Below are positions 10,445 through 19,843 of a DNA stretch of 64,000 nucleotides, in pieces. Origin of the DNA: Takakia lepidozioides (lineage: Eukaryota; Streptophyta; Takakiopsida; Takakiales; Takakiaceae); NCBI GenBank assembly GCA_030704615.1, contig CM060731.1, positions 59,192,756 to 59,256,755 of the forward strand, read 5' to 3'. The position numbers were made by a program, and so were the translations under genes. Each line of letters opens with the position of its first letter. Positions within the stretch are counted from its first letter, which is position 1. The notes under the pieces are model-generated. The model ran no database searches. It was given only the letters and a program-made list of their open reading frames with translations, and was not told the origin of the DNA.

Positions 10445-11776
10445 CTAGATTTTAGATTTAATTTTCTTTAGTGGACTTTCCCTGCTGGATTGTCCACTAG
10501 GATCACACATGTGACAAGAATTTCGCTTTTCTGTACTTGCCGTTTGTTCCGTTCCCCTTTTTTCGTATTCATTAATGGGCCCGCCATTCATCCGAATTGA
10601 CGCGCTAAGTAGGTACTTTGACGGCCATTCTTGTCCTCTTTCTTGATGACACCTGTTCTTGCACTTCCTTCTCAGCTGTGTGTCGCGCCCTGACTTCCAC
10701 GTGTCTATTTTTAAACTGGTTTCCGTCCTTTCTTCCGTCGGCCATTTTCCTGAAGTTATTGTGCGTCCACCTGTCACTGATTCTATGGATTGTGTAACCC
10801 TAGTAGGCTGTGTTGAGCTGTGACAGGCTGTGTCATACTGTGGTACGCTGTGATAGGCTGTGATGCACTGTGGTAAGCTGTGATAGGCTGTGACACGCTG
10901 TGACACGCTGTGGTAGGTTGTGATAGGCTGTGTTGCGCCGTGCTGGGCTGTGATAGGCTGTGTTTCGCCTTGATGGGCTGTGATAGGCTGTGTTTTGCCT
11001 TGATGGGCTGTGATAGGCTGTGTCACGCTTGTTCTGCCCGCCCTGGTCATATATGCTCGGTCTAGCGACAAGTGCTCCATACTCCGTTGGTAACACTGGG
11101 CAGCCCGTGACTGCTCTTGCGTTTCAACATGCAAATCATGCTGCAATGGTTTGTCATGGATACCACTGTATCCCTTTAACTTATTGGCATTGACTCTTCC
11201 CAGCATTTCTTTGTTAATGGTTTGTAACATGGCGGTGTTGTTATCATACATCTTTTGTATGACATAAGGTCCTTTCCATGGTGATTTAAGCTTAGAAGCT
11301 TTAATCTTTCCCTTCTTCTGCAACCATAGAACCAAATCTCCCGTCTTAAAAGTTTTTAACTTGCCTTCATCAAACTGTTCCTTCCTCTTCATCTGAATTC
11401 TGGTCATATTATCAGCTGCATCAGCACGTACTTCTTCCACATGGTATAATTCATGTTTCCTGACCTTAATGGAATCTTGCAATTCCATTCTCTTTCCCCA
11501 TTCCGTTCTCATGGTAGGTAACAGGAATTCCACTGGAAGTAAGGCTTCCATACCATAAACTAATTGGAATGGTGTATACTTAGTGGTGACTTTATATGAA
11601 GTCCTGTATGACCACAAAGCTGTCAGCAGCTTTGTATCCCAATCCGTTCTGTTTGCATTGACTATCTTAGCCAAGATAGTACATAGTATTTTGTTGGTAG
11701 CCTCTGCCTGCCCATTACCCTGTGGGTAATATGTTGTACTCTTCCTATGCACAATCATGAACTCTTTAGTCAACAA
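10445..11776 (-). CDS. Integrase C-terminal half with GPY/F-like domain and a repetitive tail
   Basis: The frame opens just after the integrase break. NGQAEATNK carries the catalytic Glu of the D,D-35-E triad, and [13 protein letters not shown] is the GPY/F module of Metaviridae integrases. No chromodomain follows. Instead the product continues into a tail built on TQPITAHQG and ITAYHS units, which is the 10797-11037 minisatellite read in frame, and ends in a basic region before the stop at 10445. The tail is unusual and appears to come from repeat expansion inside the coding sequence. Confidence 0.85.
   Translation of the reverse strand: MLTKEFMIVHRKSTTYYPQGNGQAEATNKILCTILAKIVNANRTDWDTKLLTALWSYRTSYKVTTKYTPFQLVYGMEALLPVEFLLPTMRTEWGKRMELQDSIKVRKHELYHVEEVRADAADNMTRIQMKRKEQFDEGKLKTFKTGDLVLWLQKKGKIKASKLKSPWKGPYVIQKMYDNNTAMLQTINKEMLGRVNANKLKGYSGIHDKPLQHDLHVETQEQSRAAQCYQRSMEHLSLDRAYMTRAGRTSVTQPITAHQGKTQPITAHQGETQPITAQHGATQPITTYHSVSQRVTAYHSLPQCITAYHSVPQYDTACHSSTQPTRVTQSIESVTGGRTITSGKWPTEERTETSLKIDTWKSGRDTQLRRKCKNRCHQERGQEWPSKYLLSASIRMNGGPINEYEKRGTEQTASTEKRNSCHMCDPSGQSSRESPLKKIKSKI
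10797..11037. repeat. Internal CTGTG minisatellite within the integrase tail
   Basis: Repeated GGCTGTGATA, CACGCTGTG and GATGGGCTGTG units, 10-20 bp, with the longest copies (GGCTGTGATAGGCTGTGT) at 10970-11020. The core and strand are the same as in the LTR arrays at 6170-6385 and 18420-18635. On the coding strand it encodes TQPITAHQG-like repeats. Confidence 0.9.
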
Positions 11777-13380
11777 TTCAATGGTCTCATTAATGAAGTG
11801 ACTTCCCTGATCACTGATAAATTCCAGGGACAGCCAAATCGTGTAAGTATGTTCTCATACAGGAACCTTGCTGTGGACTTGGCTGTGTTGTCCCTCAAAG
11901 CTTTAGCTTCCACCCACTTCGTAGTATAATCAGTGGCTGTAATTATGTACCTGTTCCGTGTATTCTTGGCTGGTGGGTTAATTGGTCCAACAAAGTCTAG
12001 TCCCCATTTCTGAAATGGTTCCGTAGGCATTGTAGGATGCAAGGCCATCCTTCCAGATCTCTGCAAAGGTCCTAGCCTCTGACATTCATCACAACTTTGA
12101 CAATACTTGTGTACATCTTTGAACAAAGTAGGCCACCAGTAACCTGCGAGTAGTATCTTTCTACTGGTAGTCTCTTCTCCAAAATGACCTCCAGCCACTC
12201 CTTTATGAACTTCCTCCAAAACTTTATTTACTTCATGGTGGTACAAGCATCGTTTTAGTACTCCATCAGGTCCTAGCTTATACATTCTGCTTCCTACCAT
12301 AGTATAAGGTAAAGCTTTGATAGCGATTCTCTTCCTCTGCTCCTTACCATAACTAGGTGGGCATTGACCATGAGTAAGGTAGTATCTGATTGGCCACTGC
12401 CAATCTAACCATTCATCTGCACTTCCTTGCACCTCCATTACAAATAAACTCGCATCAGGTAACTGATCGTCCACTCCTGTGGCGGCCTCTCCTGTTGTTA
12501 GTCGTGACAAATGATCTGCCACAAGATGCAAACGGCCAGGCTTGTAAACAACTTCGAACTCAAACTCATGCAAGATTATTAACCACCTCGCTATCCTTCC
12601 ACTTATCAAAGGTTTGTTCACCAGATATATCAGAGCCTGGTGATCCACATAAAACATAAACTTTCTTCCCAATAGGTAATGCCTGAATTTCTTGACTGCA
12701 TAAATCATTGCCAGTGCTTCTCTTTCAGTTGTGCTATAGTTCCTTTCAGCACTGTTCATCAACCTGCTAGCATAGTACACAGGTGAATCTATATTTCCTG
12801 TAACATTCTGGGCTAACACCGCTCCCAACGCTTCTCCTGATGCATCACAGTGAACATGAAATACTACATGCCAGTGAGGGTTAATCAGCACAGGTGTAGT
12901 TGTTACTGACAGTGTAAGTTCCTCAAACGCCTGTTGACATTCAGCTGTCCAGGCAAACACTGCATCTTTCTTCAGAAGCTTGCTCAATGGTGCTGCTATT
13001 TGTGCATACCTTTTGACAAATCTTCTGTAATAACTGGTTTGCCCAAGGAATCTCCTTAGACTCTTAACATTCACTGGTGGTGGAGAGGCTTTAATGGCCT
13101 CTGTCTTCCTGGGATCCACAAGAAGTCCCTTCTTACACACAATGTGTCCCAGAAGCACCCCTGAGTTCACACAGAAAGTACACTTCTCTGGATTCAGGCC
13201 CAGACCTCTCATCCTGCATCTGGCCAGACATAACTCCAATTTATGCAAGTGCTCATTCTTAGAGCTGTACACACTGAAATCATCCAAGAACACCTGCATG
13301 AAATCATCCAGATACTCATGAAAAGATTCACTTATTACTCTCTGAAAGGTTGCTGGTGCATTACAAAGTCCAAAGGGCAT
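11770..13380 (-). CDS. Pol polyprotein: RT C-terminal half, RNase H, integrase N-terminal half
   Basis: A 536-codon frame. [14 protein letters not shown] and [10 protein letters not shown] are RT palm motifs, with FLDD as the catalytic pair. [16 protein letters not shown] is the connection region. [23 protein letters not shown] and YVDHQAL are RNase H motifs. The integrase HHCC finger follows (H...H then CQSCDEC) and then the first catalytic Asp ([12 protein letters not shown]). The frame ends at a break: the run at 11827-11829 (three bases) is one short of what joins it to the 10445-11776 frame. It enters from the 13335-13697 frame at the AAA run 13424-13426, again one base short. Confidence 0.93.
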   Translation of the reverse strand: MPFGLCNAPATFQRVISESFHEYLDDFMQVFLDDFSVYSSKNEHLHKLELCLARCRMRGLGLNPEKCTFCVNSGVLLGHIVCKKGLLVDPRKTEAIKASPPPVNVKSLRRFLGQTSYYRRFVKRYAQIAAPLSKLLKKDAVFAWTAECQQAFEELTLSVTTTPVLINPHWHVVFHVHCDASGEALGAVLAQNVTGNIDSPVYYASRLMNSAERNYSTTEREALAMIYAVKKFRHYLLGRKFMFYVDHQALIYLVNKPLISGRIARWLIILHEFEFEVVYKPGRLHLVADHLSRLTTGEAATGVDDQLPDASLFVMEVQGSADEWLDWQWPIRYYLTHGQCPPSYGKEQRKRIAIKALPYTMVGSRMYKLGPDGVLKRCLYHHEVNKVLEEVHKGVAGGHFGEETTSRKILLAGYWWPTLFKDVHKYCQSCDECQRLGPLQRSGRMALHPTMPTEPFQKWGLDFVGPINPPAKNTRNRYIITATDYTTKWVEAKALRDNTAKSTARFLYENILTRFGCPWNLSVIREVTSLMRPLNC

Positions 13381-13697
13381 GACTTTGTATGCATAAGCAC
13401 CCCAGTCTGTGATGAAAGCTGTCTTTCCTTGTCTTCTTCTGCCACTTGCACTTGATTATAACCACTGAAGCCATCCATGAATGAGTACATCTCATGGCCT
13501 GCCACAGTGTCCAATACTGCTTCTGTGAATGGCAAAGGGAAAGGATCTTTCTTCGTACAAGCATTCAGCTTCTTGTAGTTCACACATACTCTTAGTTTAC
13601 CATTCTTCTTGGGAACTATACAATGGGTGACAACCAAGTTGTATACTCTATTGGTATATAAACTTAGCCTCAGCCAACTTCTTGATCTCTTCTCCAA
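13335..13697 (-). CDS. Pol: RT N-terminal segment
   Basis: Contains the fingers and first palm motif of reverse transcriptase: [18 protein letters not shown], then DPFPLPF and [17 protein letters not shown]. It is displaced from both neighbours by single-base breaks: two near its start (13620 and the pair 13653-13654) and one at its end (13424-13426). Confidence 0.88.
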   Translation of the reverse strand: MEKRSRSWLRLSLYTNRVYNLVVTHCIVPKKNGKLRVCVNYKKLNACTKKDPFPLPFTEAVLDTVAGHEMYSFMDGFSGYNQVQVAEEDKERQLSSQTGVLMHTKSCPLDFVMHQQPFRE

Positions 13698-14185
13698 CCT
13701 TCTGTGCGTAGTTGGGATTCATTCTGTACCGCCTGCTTGATTGGTACTGACCCTGGTTCCAGTTCAATCTTATGCTGACAGACTTCAGGTGGTATCCCTT
13801 TTAGATCCTCATAGCTCCAAGCAAATACATCTCTGTATTTGATGAACAAGCTCTTAGCTTCTTCAAAGAATTCTGGCTCCAAATCAGCTCCTACTTTCAC
13901 CATCCTCGGTTCCTCTTTAGTTCCCACATTCACTTCCCTCACCTGCTCATCAGCTGTGATTGTCCAACCAGTCACCACTTCATCCTGTAAGCTCACAGTG
14001 GCTGGTTCCTCTAGGATTTCCATTTCTCCTTCTCTTTCTTCATAGAAATGTGATGGGTAACTGCTGGTTTCCTCTTCAGTTGGTGTTGCTGACACTACAC
14101 CACAGCAGATACCTCTTAAACAACTTAGGCTTTCCAGCCGCATCTCTGCAACCTGCTCCCACTCTGGGTGTGCAGCAACAAGGTA
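13670..14185 (-). CDS. Pol: protease-RT connector
   Basis: An acidic linker leads into FIKYRDVFAWSYEDLKGIPP and HKIELEPGSVPIKQ, the conserved approach to the RT fingers in plant Ty3/gypsy elements. The frame is open upstream to about 14185, where it should connect to the protease frame. It is broken again near 13715, just before the first RT residues. Confidence 0.82.
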   Translation of the reverse strand, partial: YLVAAHPEWEQVAEMRLESLSCLRGICCGVVSATPTEEETSSYPSHFYEEREGEMEILEEPATVSLQDEVVTGWTITADEQVREVNVGTKEEPRMVKVGADLEPEFFEEAKSLFIKYRDVFAWSYEDLKGIPPEVCQHKIELEPGSVPIKQAVQNESQLRTEGWRRDQEVG

Positions 14186-15140
14186 GCTTCCTGCTCCTCA
14201 TCCAGTCCTCCTCTCCAGTCATACTCTCTGACCCTCGAGGTCTTCTCGTAGCAGGTAATCTACTAGATTTCTTTGTGGTAATTTGTATCTCGTGTATCCC
14301 ATTATGCACGGTTAGTAACTGAGAATTCCAGTCATGGAATACCCTGGCCTGTTTCAGCCACGGACGTCCCAATAATAAGGAGTAAGCCTCCATGACTTCA
14401 TCCATCTTCAACACAGTTACTGTGATCATAAAGATCATCTTCTGTATCTGTATCTTAACTCCTCTTATTAATCCCAATGGCTGTACACTTCTTTGATCTG
14501 CCATTGTTACTGTAAATGGGGCTGGTTTCATGTTACTTAGACCAAGCTTCTTTCTTAATTGGTCTGTCATGATATTTACTCCAGAACCTCCATCTATCAG
14601 TACATCAGTTAGTTCTGTGCTTCCAATTCTCAATTGGATTACTGGCATAGAATCATCAAAGTCCATGACTGTTTCTCGCCCTTCCGGCTTCACATTATAA
14701 CTGGTCACCTTGCTGTTCAGGTCTGTGTTTCCTGTCTCCTGGGCAATTCGATTGATTGCTTGATACAGCCTGTGCCTACAATAAGGTGCCACAGCCAATA
14801 GCTGTCCAATGGTAATCTCTGCTTTGGTCTGGCATATTACTTCAGCCAAAGTCTCTTCATTACTTTGCATGTCTGCATCTTCTTTCTTCCTTTCATCCTC
14901 ACTCACTTCTTCTTCTCCATCAGAATCAGAGGAATCTGCCACAGGAATATCAGTACTCTTCTGCATTTCCCTTATGGTATCTGCCACTTCCTTGTGCAGT
15001 TCCTTCTCATCTTTCCAAGTCTCTTCATCTTCAGGCATATCACTGCCACCTTCATTATCATCATCTTCCTCAACTACTGGAGGTATTAGTTTGGCTTTGC
15101 TTCTGTTACTATCATTGTACTTACTTCTGGTACAACACAT
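14076..15140 (-). CDS. Aspartic protease (PR) domain with acidic N-terminal extension
   Basis: The first ~115 residues are Asp/Glu-rich. The retroviral-type protease follows: VLIDGGSGVNIM carries the catalytic Asp, and SLLLGRPWL is the conserved ILGRPWL-type motif near its C-terminus. The true polyprotein probably leaves this frame near 14185, because the last ~35 residues (Cys/Arg-rich) look like out-of-frame sequence. Confidence 0.88.
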   Translation of the reverse strand: MCCTRSKYNDSNRSKAKLIPPVVEEDDDNEGGSDMPEDEETWKDEKELHKEVADTIREMQKSTDIPVADSSDSDGEEEVSEDERKKEDADMQSNEETLAEVICQTKAEITIGQLLAVAPYCRHRLYQAINRIAQETGNTDLNSKVTSYNVKPEGRETVMDFDDSMPVIQLRIGSTELTDVLIDGGSGVNIMTDQLRKKLGLSNMKPAPFTVTMADQRSVQPLGLIRGVKIQIQKMIFMITVTVLKMDEVMEAYSLLLGRPWLKQARVFHDWNSQLLTVHNGIHEIQITTKKSSRLPATRRPRGSESMTGEEDWMRSRKLPCCCTPRVGAGCRDAAGKPKLFKRYLLWCSVSNTN

Positions 15141-15535
15141 GGCCTAACCATGTGAGCTGCCACCACTGGGCCCTCATTCACAGGAGCTCTCATCTCATTC
15201 TGGTGTCTAATCCAGAATGAACAGGCTGCCTTGCGATGTCCTGGCCAATAGTAACATAGTTCTTCACCATTGGGTCCTCGCCCTTGGTCTGCTCTTGGAT
15301 TATTTCTGTAATCCTGATTCCCGGGCTGGTAATTCCCCCTTGGATTACCCTGATAGTTGCCTCTGGAATTTCCTTGGTAATTCCCTCTTGAATTACCTCT
15401 CCCTTCCATGCCATTGTTATAACCACCAGACCTACCATAGTGGTCCTGATCATTGTTTCTTCTTGGCTGGGGCTGCACCTGATGCACCCTTACTTGCCTA
15501 GGTTCTCTTGCACTGTCCTTCTGTTGTAGTAACAA
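15086..15535 (-). CDS. Gag C-terminal / nucleocapsid-like region
   Basis: An Arg/Gly/Asn-rich segment with repeated GNSRGNYQ units, then CYYWPGHRKAACSF, which resembles a CCHC knuckle whose second Cys is lost. It joins the main gag frame if one base is restored at G15533. The RGN repeats suggest RNA binding. Confidence 0.75.
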   Translation of the reverse strand: MLLQQKDSAREPRQVRVHQVQPQPRRNNDQDHYGRSGGYNNGMEGRGNSRGNYQGNSRGNYQGNPRGNYQPGNQDYRNNPRADQGRGPNGEELCYYWPGHRKAACSFWIRHQNEMRAPVNEGPVVAAHMVRPCVVPEVSTMIVTEAKPN

Positions 15536-16431
15536 TTCTCAGTAGAATGGTTATCCATTTTACAGATAGTACAGTGTTTCTCCTTCATGTGGCATTCTGT
15601 GGTGGTATGGCCTTCATTCTGGCACTTTGCACACCATACACCCTTCCTCCAATGTGTTGCAGCCTCTGTGGCATACTTCTTCAAGATTTCTTCCAATCTT
15701 TTCTCATAGTTATCCCTCTTCAACTTCTCCTTTCTCTTACTCTTCCTTTTTAGTTCTTGCTCTTCTTCTTCATCTGACTCATCCTCAGAGTCCTCATCAT
15801 CCCTTTTCTCTCTCCTGAGCATTCCCAATTGCTCAATTCTGTTTGCAGTTTCAAATGCCTCCTCCACTGTATTATGGGGTAACATATCCACTTTCTTTTG
15901 CAACTCTGGTCTTAGTCCACTCACAAACCAAGTCTTCTGTAAACCTGGTGCTGGTACTGCAGCCAGCTTTTTCATCATCAATTCCATCTTTTCCATATAC
16001 TCCTCAACAGTTTCATGCTTCTTTTGCTTTAACTGTTGTAAACTTCCATACACTTCATCCTCAGTTTTACTTGTCCTGAACCTATTTCGGAATGCTGTAT
16101 TCAAGCCATTCCAGGTTAGGAAATGATTATCAGGGAATCTTGCATACCATTCACTTGCTTTCTTGATAAGTGAACAAGGAAACAATCTCATCTTGGCATC
16201 ATCGCCATTCTCATTGTTCACTATACACATGTGCTCAAATTGGCTAATGTGTACATCGGGATCCCCTTTTCCTGAATATATTGGAAAGGTGGTTTTGCCC
16301 GTGTTGGTTGTAACGCCATCTGTGGCCCTACCTTCTGCCCACTGACAGGTGCTGGCACCCTTGCTGGTGCTGGTCCTTCTGGACCTGTTGTTTTTGTGGT
16401 GGATCTTCCACCAAGTGGTGGCCCTGAGCAC
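15490..16431 (-). CDS. Gag: capsid domain and two zinc knuckles
   Basis: A retrotransposon gag domain (SGKGDPDVHISQFEHMC, then SLIKKASEWYARFP, WNGLNTAFRNRF, YMEKMELMMKKLAAVP and FVSGLRPELQKKV) is followed by an acidic/Lys-rich coiled stretch. Two CX2CX4HX4C knuckles follow (CAKCQNEGHTTTEC and CTICKMDNHSTENC). It is the structural protein that packages the element RNA. Confidence 0.92.
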   Translation of the reverse strand: MLRATTWWKIHHKNNRSRRTSTSKGASTCQWAEGRATDGVTTNTGKTTFPIYSGKGDPDVHISQFEHMCIVNNENGDDAKMRLFPCSLIKKASEWYARFPDNHFLTWNGLNTAFRNRFRTSKTEDEVYGSLQQLKQKKHETVEEYMEKMELMMKKLAAVPAPGLQKTWFVSGLRPELQKKVDMLPHNTVEEAFETANRIEQLGMLRREKRDDEDSEDESDEEEEQELKRKSKRKEKLKRDNYEKRLEEILKKYATEAATHWRKGVWCAKCQNEGHTTTECHMKEKHCTICKMDNHSTENCYYNRRTVQENLGK

Positions 16432-16780
16432 TCCCTGCTACTGGCCCCACGATATTCACAGTATTCCCAGCTCCAGTTGCACTACTTCCCACACTCCCTG
16501 TCCCCCCAGAGCCAGATCCAGGCAGCCCGCCTGATCCCCCTGAGCCGACACCTTCGTTGGCCTGTGATCCAAGTGCTCCACTTGATCCAGGTCCAACGGG
16601 TTGGGATGTCCTGGTTGTAGTCTCAACCTCAGCTGTTGGGTCTACTTCTTCATACTCTTCCTCTTCCAATTTCTTCTCTCTGTTTTCATCCTCCAAGTTC
16701 TGCCCTTGGGTTTCTTCTTCACTCATGTAACTCAACTGCAATGGTGTTGGAGAGTCTGAACTCTCCGTTGGCTCTGCCAC
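16328..16780 (-). CDS. Gag N-terminal low-complexity region (Glu- then Gly/Ser-rich)
   Basis: Acidic Glu-rich, then Gly/Ser-rich (GSGGSGGLPGSGSGGTG), then Gln-rich. It looks disordered and lies upstream of the gag domain in the same orientation. It joins the preceding frame if one base is restored at the CC at 16783-16784. The junction with the gag frame lies near 16330-16350 and was not resolved. Confidence 0.65.
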   Translation of the reverse strand: MAEPTESSDSPTPLQLSYMSEEETQGQNLEDENREKKLEEEEYEEVDPTAEVETTTRTSQPVGPGSSGALGSQANEGVGSGGSGGLPGSGSGGTGSVGSSATGAGNTVNIVGPVAGSAQGHHLVEDPPQKQQVQKDQHQQGCQHLSVGRR

Positions 16781-17148
16781 ATCCTCTCCTCCTCTTCACC
16801 TTCCGCTTCAGAAACTGGAGTTCCTGCTTTTGGTGTTCCATGCCAACTCTTATCAAAGATTTCTGTCAAATCTTTTATCCAGGGATGTACCTCAGATCTT
16901 TCACCTCGTGATTGATCTTCTTCCCGTACCAATTCCCTTAATCTTTCTTGCAAAGAAACAGAAGGAGTGGCATCCAACTCTAGTTCTTCCGGTATGGGTG
17001 ATGTACTCTTTGATCTTAATGGTGTGAGAGGTCCAGATGATTCCCCTATGTCTATTCCTCTCTCCCAAAGATATGGATAATTAGCTTTCAGATAGCTTTC
17101 TCTTTTTGCTGAATATCTCTGGCGTCTAGCTTCTCTTTCATCACTCAT
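16732..17148 (-). CDS. Gag N-terminus
   Basis: ATG at 17148 (MSDEREARRQRYSAKRESY) gives a 139-codon charged frame with PLTPLRSKSTSPIPEE and VSLQERLRELVREE. It is probably the start of the gag polyprotein: the leader ORF ends just upstream (17171) and this is the first ATG after it. Confidence 0.6.
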   Translation of the reverse strand: MSDEREARRQRYSAKRESYLKANYPYLWERGIDIGESSGPLTPLRSKSTSPIPEELELDATPSVSLQERLRELVREEDQSRGERSEVHPWIKDLTEIFDKSWHGTPKAGTPVSEAEGEEEERMWQSQRRVQTLQHHCS

Positions 17149-17170
17149 GTCCCATGTCTTTCATTTCTTT

Positions 17171-17757
17171 TTAATGTGGCAATAACCAAAACTCTCTTCT
17201 GTAATATCTCTCGTATATGCCTGGGTTTCTTTCAAGCTTCAATGCACCCTTGGCTATACTTGAAGTCTCCGTTACCATATAACCATATGGCAAACAAGTC
17301 TGGAAAGCTGTTCTTGGTGTGAGTTTGATCCACAAAATATCCTTTGGAATCCAATTCTTTACCAGTACAAGCTCTTCATGCATATGAGTATAAACATTCA
17401 CTTTTCTTTCCTCCCAGCCTTCAAACTCTACTCGCTTAATGGATAGCAATGCTATCACATAAACCAATGTTGGTAACCAACGTGCTCTTCCTCTACAGGC
17501 CACCTGATAAATCTTTATCACTCCTTTCTCCAGACCCCACTCAGGGTCAGCATCATGCACTCTCTTAAGAATGTTTTCTTTACAACCGTCTGGCAATTCC
17601 AAAACCTCTGGAAGAATCGTTTGGACAATCTTTCCTTCTCAGTTTCACAAGGAATTTGATTCACATCAAATTCTTTAATTTTCCAACCACCATGATCCCA
17701 CCAGATGCCTGTCACATCTGGTTGTTCATGACCCAGTTCCCCAGTATGGTCGCCAAA
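17171..17757 (-). CDS. Leader ORF between 5' LTR and gag
   Basis: An open frame reads out of the LTR/PBS region (VTGIWWDHGGWKIKEFDV), breaks at the run 17620-17622 (one base short), and continues as LELPDGCKENILKRVHDAD to the stop at 17171. It is a compact, Trp/Tyr/Arg-rich sequence of about 190 residues. I recognise no family. An ORF ahead of gag is known in Ogre-type Tat elements, but homology is not shown here. No convincing ATG was seen. Confidence 0.55.
17738..17755 (-). promoter_or_regulatory. Primer binding site
   Basis: Two bases inside the 5' LTR, the coding strand reads TGGCGACCATACTGGGGA. It starts with TGG, complementary to the CCA tail of a tRNA. The next bases, CGACC, would pair with a tRNA ending in GGTCG. 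I cannot assign the tRNA with confidence. Confidence 0.75.
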
Positions 17758-18419
17758 TGTCGCGCGGCTTTTACTCACCCATCCCTTCGCTATCCGAGGC
17801 GGAAACTCCAAGATAGAAGAGTTGGAAATCTCTAAGTACTCAGCCCGCTCAGAACAATCAGTCATGACCTACAGCTAGTGTATCATGGGGGTGTTTCCTA
17901 TTTGTTTTCCTTTCCGCATTCATGTTAGCTAGCTACCTTACTATTGATAATTAAGTATCAGTTTGCTTCATCAATCTATCGGATTCCATCAACTCATCCA
18001 TTCATTCCACAGCTTCACTCAGATCTCTCTACACAGTGTGAGTATGAAGTATGTATCAGATTAATATCTATCAAGTATCAGGCTGAAGCCATGGTGTCTC
18101 TAATCTACTCTACATTACAATTCTATAGCTTGCATTCATCAAGTAACAACAGATCGTCACTTCTCCTACTCCGTGCTCTTCATCTTTCCACTCAGAGATG
18201 TGCTCTCCCCTCTATTTCCAAGCCCTGATGCCAGAAGTCCCCCCCAAGAAGTGATCTCCCCCCAATCCATCCTCTCCCAGTCCTTGCTCCTAGCTTTATA
18301 TTCCTACCCGTTGTTCTAACCGTTTCCCTTACTAACCGTCGTCCGTGAACTAACATGTTCCATTCGCAGGTGTTGTTCCTCACAGTCGTTCCCTGTCCTG
18401 CTATCCGTTCCTTATGGTC

Positions 18420-18635
18420 GTGACAGCTGTGTCAAGCTGTGACTGGCTGTGTGAAACTATGACGGGCTGTGATTGGCTGTGCGACTGTGTTGGGCTGTGA
18501 CTGGCTGTGATTGGCTGTGTGGCTGTGACGGGCTGTGTTGGCTGTGACTGGCTGTGTTGGACTGTGACGGACTGTGACGGGCTGTGTCGGCTGTGACGGG
18601 CTGTGTTGGCTATGACGGGCTGTGTAACCCCCCTC
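18420..18635. repeat. CTGTG minisatellite inside the 5' LTR
   Basis: Counterpart of 6170-6385, with the same unit type but a different number and order of units and several substitutions. Confidence 0.9.
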
Positions 18636-19046
18636 TAAAGTGCGCTGCTGTCACCCCTAAGGCTCCTGTTGGTCTCAGTCTGTGCAAAAATTAAGGGCAT
18701 TTCCTCCAGAAACTCGCACTCTGTTCTCTGGAAACAGTTGAAGAAGTTCTGGGGGCGATTATTGTCTCAGGGAGCTCTATTCCCGAAAGCTTGACTGAAC
18801 GAGGAAAAGTGGTCCGGCGCAAAATCTCAGCGACATCAGCATTCCTCCGAAGTTCGTCTCCTTCATTGTGACCGGAAGTCAAATGCGTACACACAAAGCA
18901 AAAACAGGCTGACAGAGACAGCCCCTCGTGTGCCATTGAGGGCGATTATTGTCGGCTTTGAACTGCGCAGCGACACTTCGAGTGGTTCCCGCCTTCCTGT
19001 TATGCTCCACTAGGCACACATAGCCAGTCTAACTGCAGGCTCCCGT

Positions 19047-19054
19047 ATTATATA
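19047..19054 (-). promoter_or_regulatory. Candidate U3 TATA box
   Basis: On the coding strand the sequence reads CACTATATAATACGG, the best TATA-like match in the LTR. It lies inside the 428-bp block that the other LTR lacks. Transcription would start roughly 25-35 bases further on, near 19015. Prediction from sequence only. Confidence 0.5.
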
Positions 19055-19169
19055 GTGCTTAAAAACAAAAACGTCACATCTAGCTTAGCACTAGAAAACT
19101 AGATACAGCGCATCTCTCTCGAGTGACAGATCCCGTATAAGTGTCTAAGTCCCAGACAGTCCTCTAACA

Positions 19170-19174
19170 TGTTC
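19170..19174. repeat. Target site duplication (right copy), TGTTC
   Basis: Exact repeat of 5508-5512, flanking the right end of the LTR element. Confidence 0.95.
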
Positions 19175-19843
19175 CGACCTTATCATAGTGGGGAGTCAAA
19201 GGACCACAAGTTCTGGTTCTGCCCAGACGATATGGCACGATGCGTCAAGGGAACAGTTCGTCCTTCGGTGATAATGAAACCCCCTCCCCCCGCAATTTGG
19301 CCTCTGAAACTTGGGACGTCGCTGTCAACAACCGAGATAAGCATGCTGGAGGAGGGAGGGTTTTGTCTTGCACGATCTCGAGTGGTGCCCTTGTGCACTG
19401 TCGGCACAGATGTGCCACATGCTCCAGCAATGCCTCCACCCGGTGCCGACTCCCACCCAACAAAAAGAGATGGAAAAACAGTGCGCCGTATCGCTTCGGG
19501 TGCAGATCATGAATGCAAGATGGAATCGGCTAGAATTTTGCAGGCTCGGGTGGCTCGTATCACCGAAGTCCCTGCCCCGGGGTATGGACGGATTTACACA
19601 GTGCTGTCTTTTGGATCAGTTCTTCATGGCAAAGAATATCAGGTTACCGTGGGGAATTTCCCTACTTGCACTTGTCCGGATTTTGTAACGATGCGTGAGG
19701 GCGCTCTCGGCATGAGAGGGAAGTGGGTCCCCTGCAAGCATCAATATTACATATACCTTGTAATTATGTGTTGCGACGGTAAGAGAGACCAATTCATTCA
19801 CCAAGCCACACTAGGCTACGGAGAAGTCATCACCCTTCTGTAG
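19175..19843 (+). pseudogene. MULE-like transposase gene, 3' part with SWIM zinc finger
   Basis: This is the displaced 3' end of the gene that begins at 2657. After the target duplication the frame reads RPYHSGESKDHKFWFCPDD onward to a TAG at 19841-19843. Residues near the end, CTCPDF then KWVPCKHQYYIYL, form a CXC...CXH SWIM zinc finger, which is typical of the C-terminus of MULE and FAR1-type transposases. An AATAAA lies downstream at about 20027. Without a start codon or promoter of its own, this half is unlikely to make a protein unless the LTR drives it. Confidence 0.8.

Larger units (their letters stand above)
5513..19169 (-). mobile_element. Ty3/gypsy LTR retrotransposon (13,657 bp), Tat/Athila-like, inserted in the MULE gene
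   Basis: The element is bounded by TGTCGCGCGGC on the left and CCTCTAACA on the right, so on its coding (minus) strand each LTR reads TG...CA. Coding order from the right is 5' LTR, PBS, leader ORF, gag with zinc knuckles, aspartic protease, RT, RNase H, integrase (Ty3 order), then a long extra sense ORF, polypurine tract and 3' LTR. The extra 3' ORF, large size and absence of a visible chromodomain point to the non-chromovirus Tat/Athila side of Metaviridae; this lineage call is inference. The LTRs are identical over their first ~700 bp, so the insertion is young. The gag-pol frames nevertheless break many times, mostly where one base seems missing from a homopolymer. Confidence 0.95.
17758..19169 (-). 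repeat. 5' LTR (right, 1,412 bp)
   Basis: This LTR is 424 bp longer than its partner because it keeps a block at 18698-19125. On the coding strand that block lies 45-472 bases into the LTR, so it is U3. The remaining sequence is almost identical to the left LTR except in the CTGTG minisatellite at 18420-18635. Confidence 0.95.

Noticed and set aside
18691-18936. 81-codon minus-strand frame in the right LTR
   Set aside because: It lies in U3 of the LTR, has no family signature and begins in the block absent from the other LTR; probably chance.
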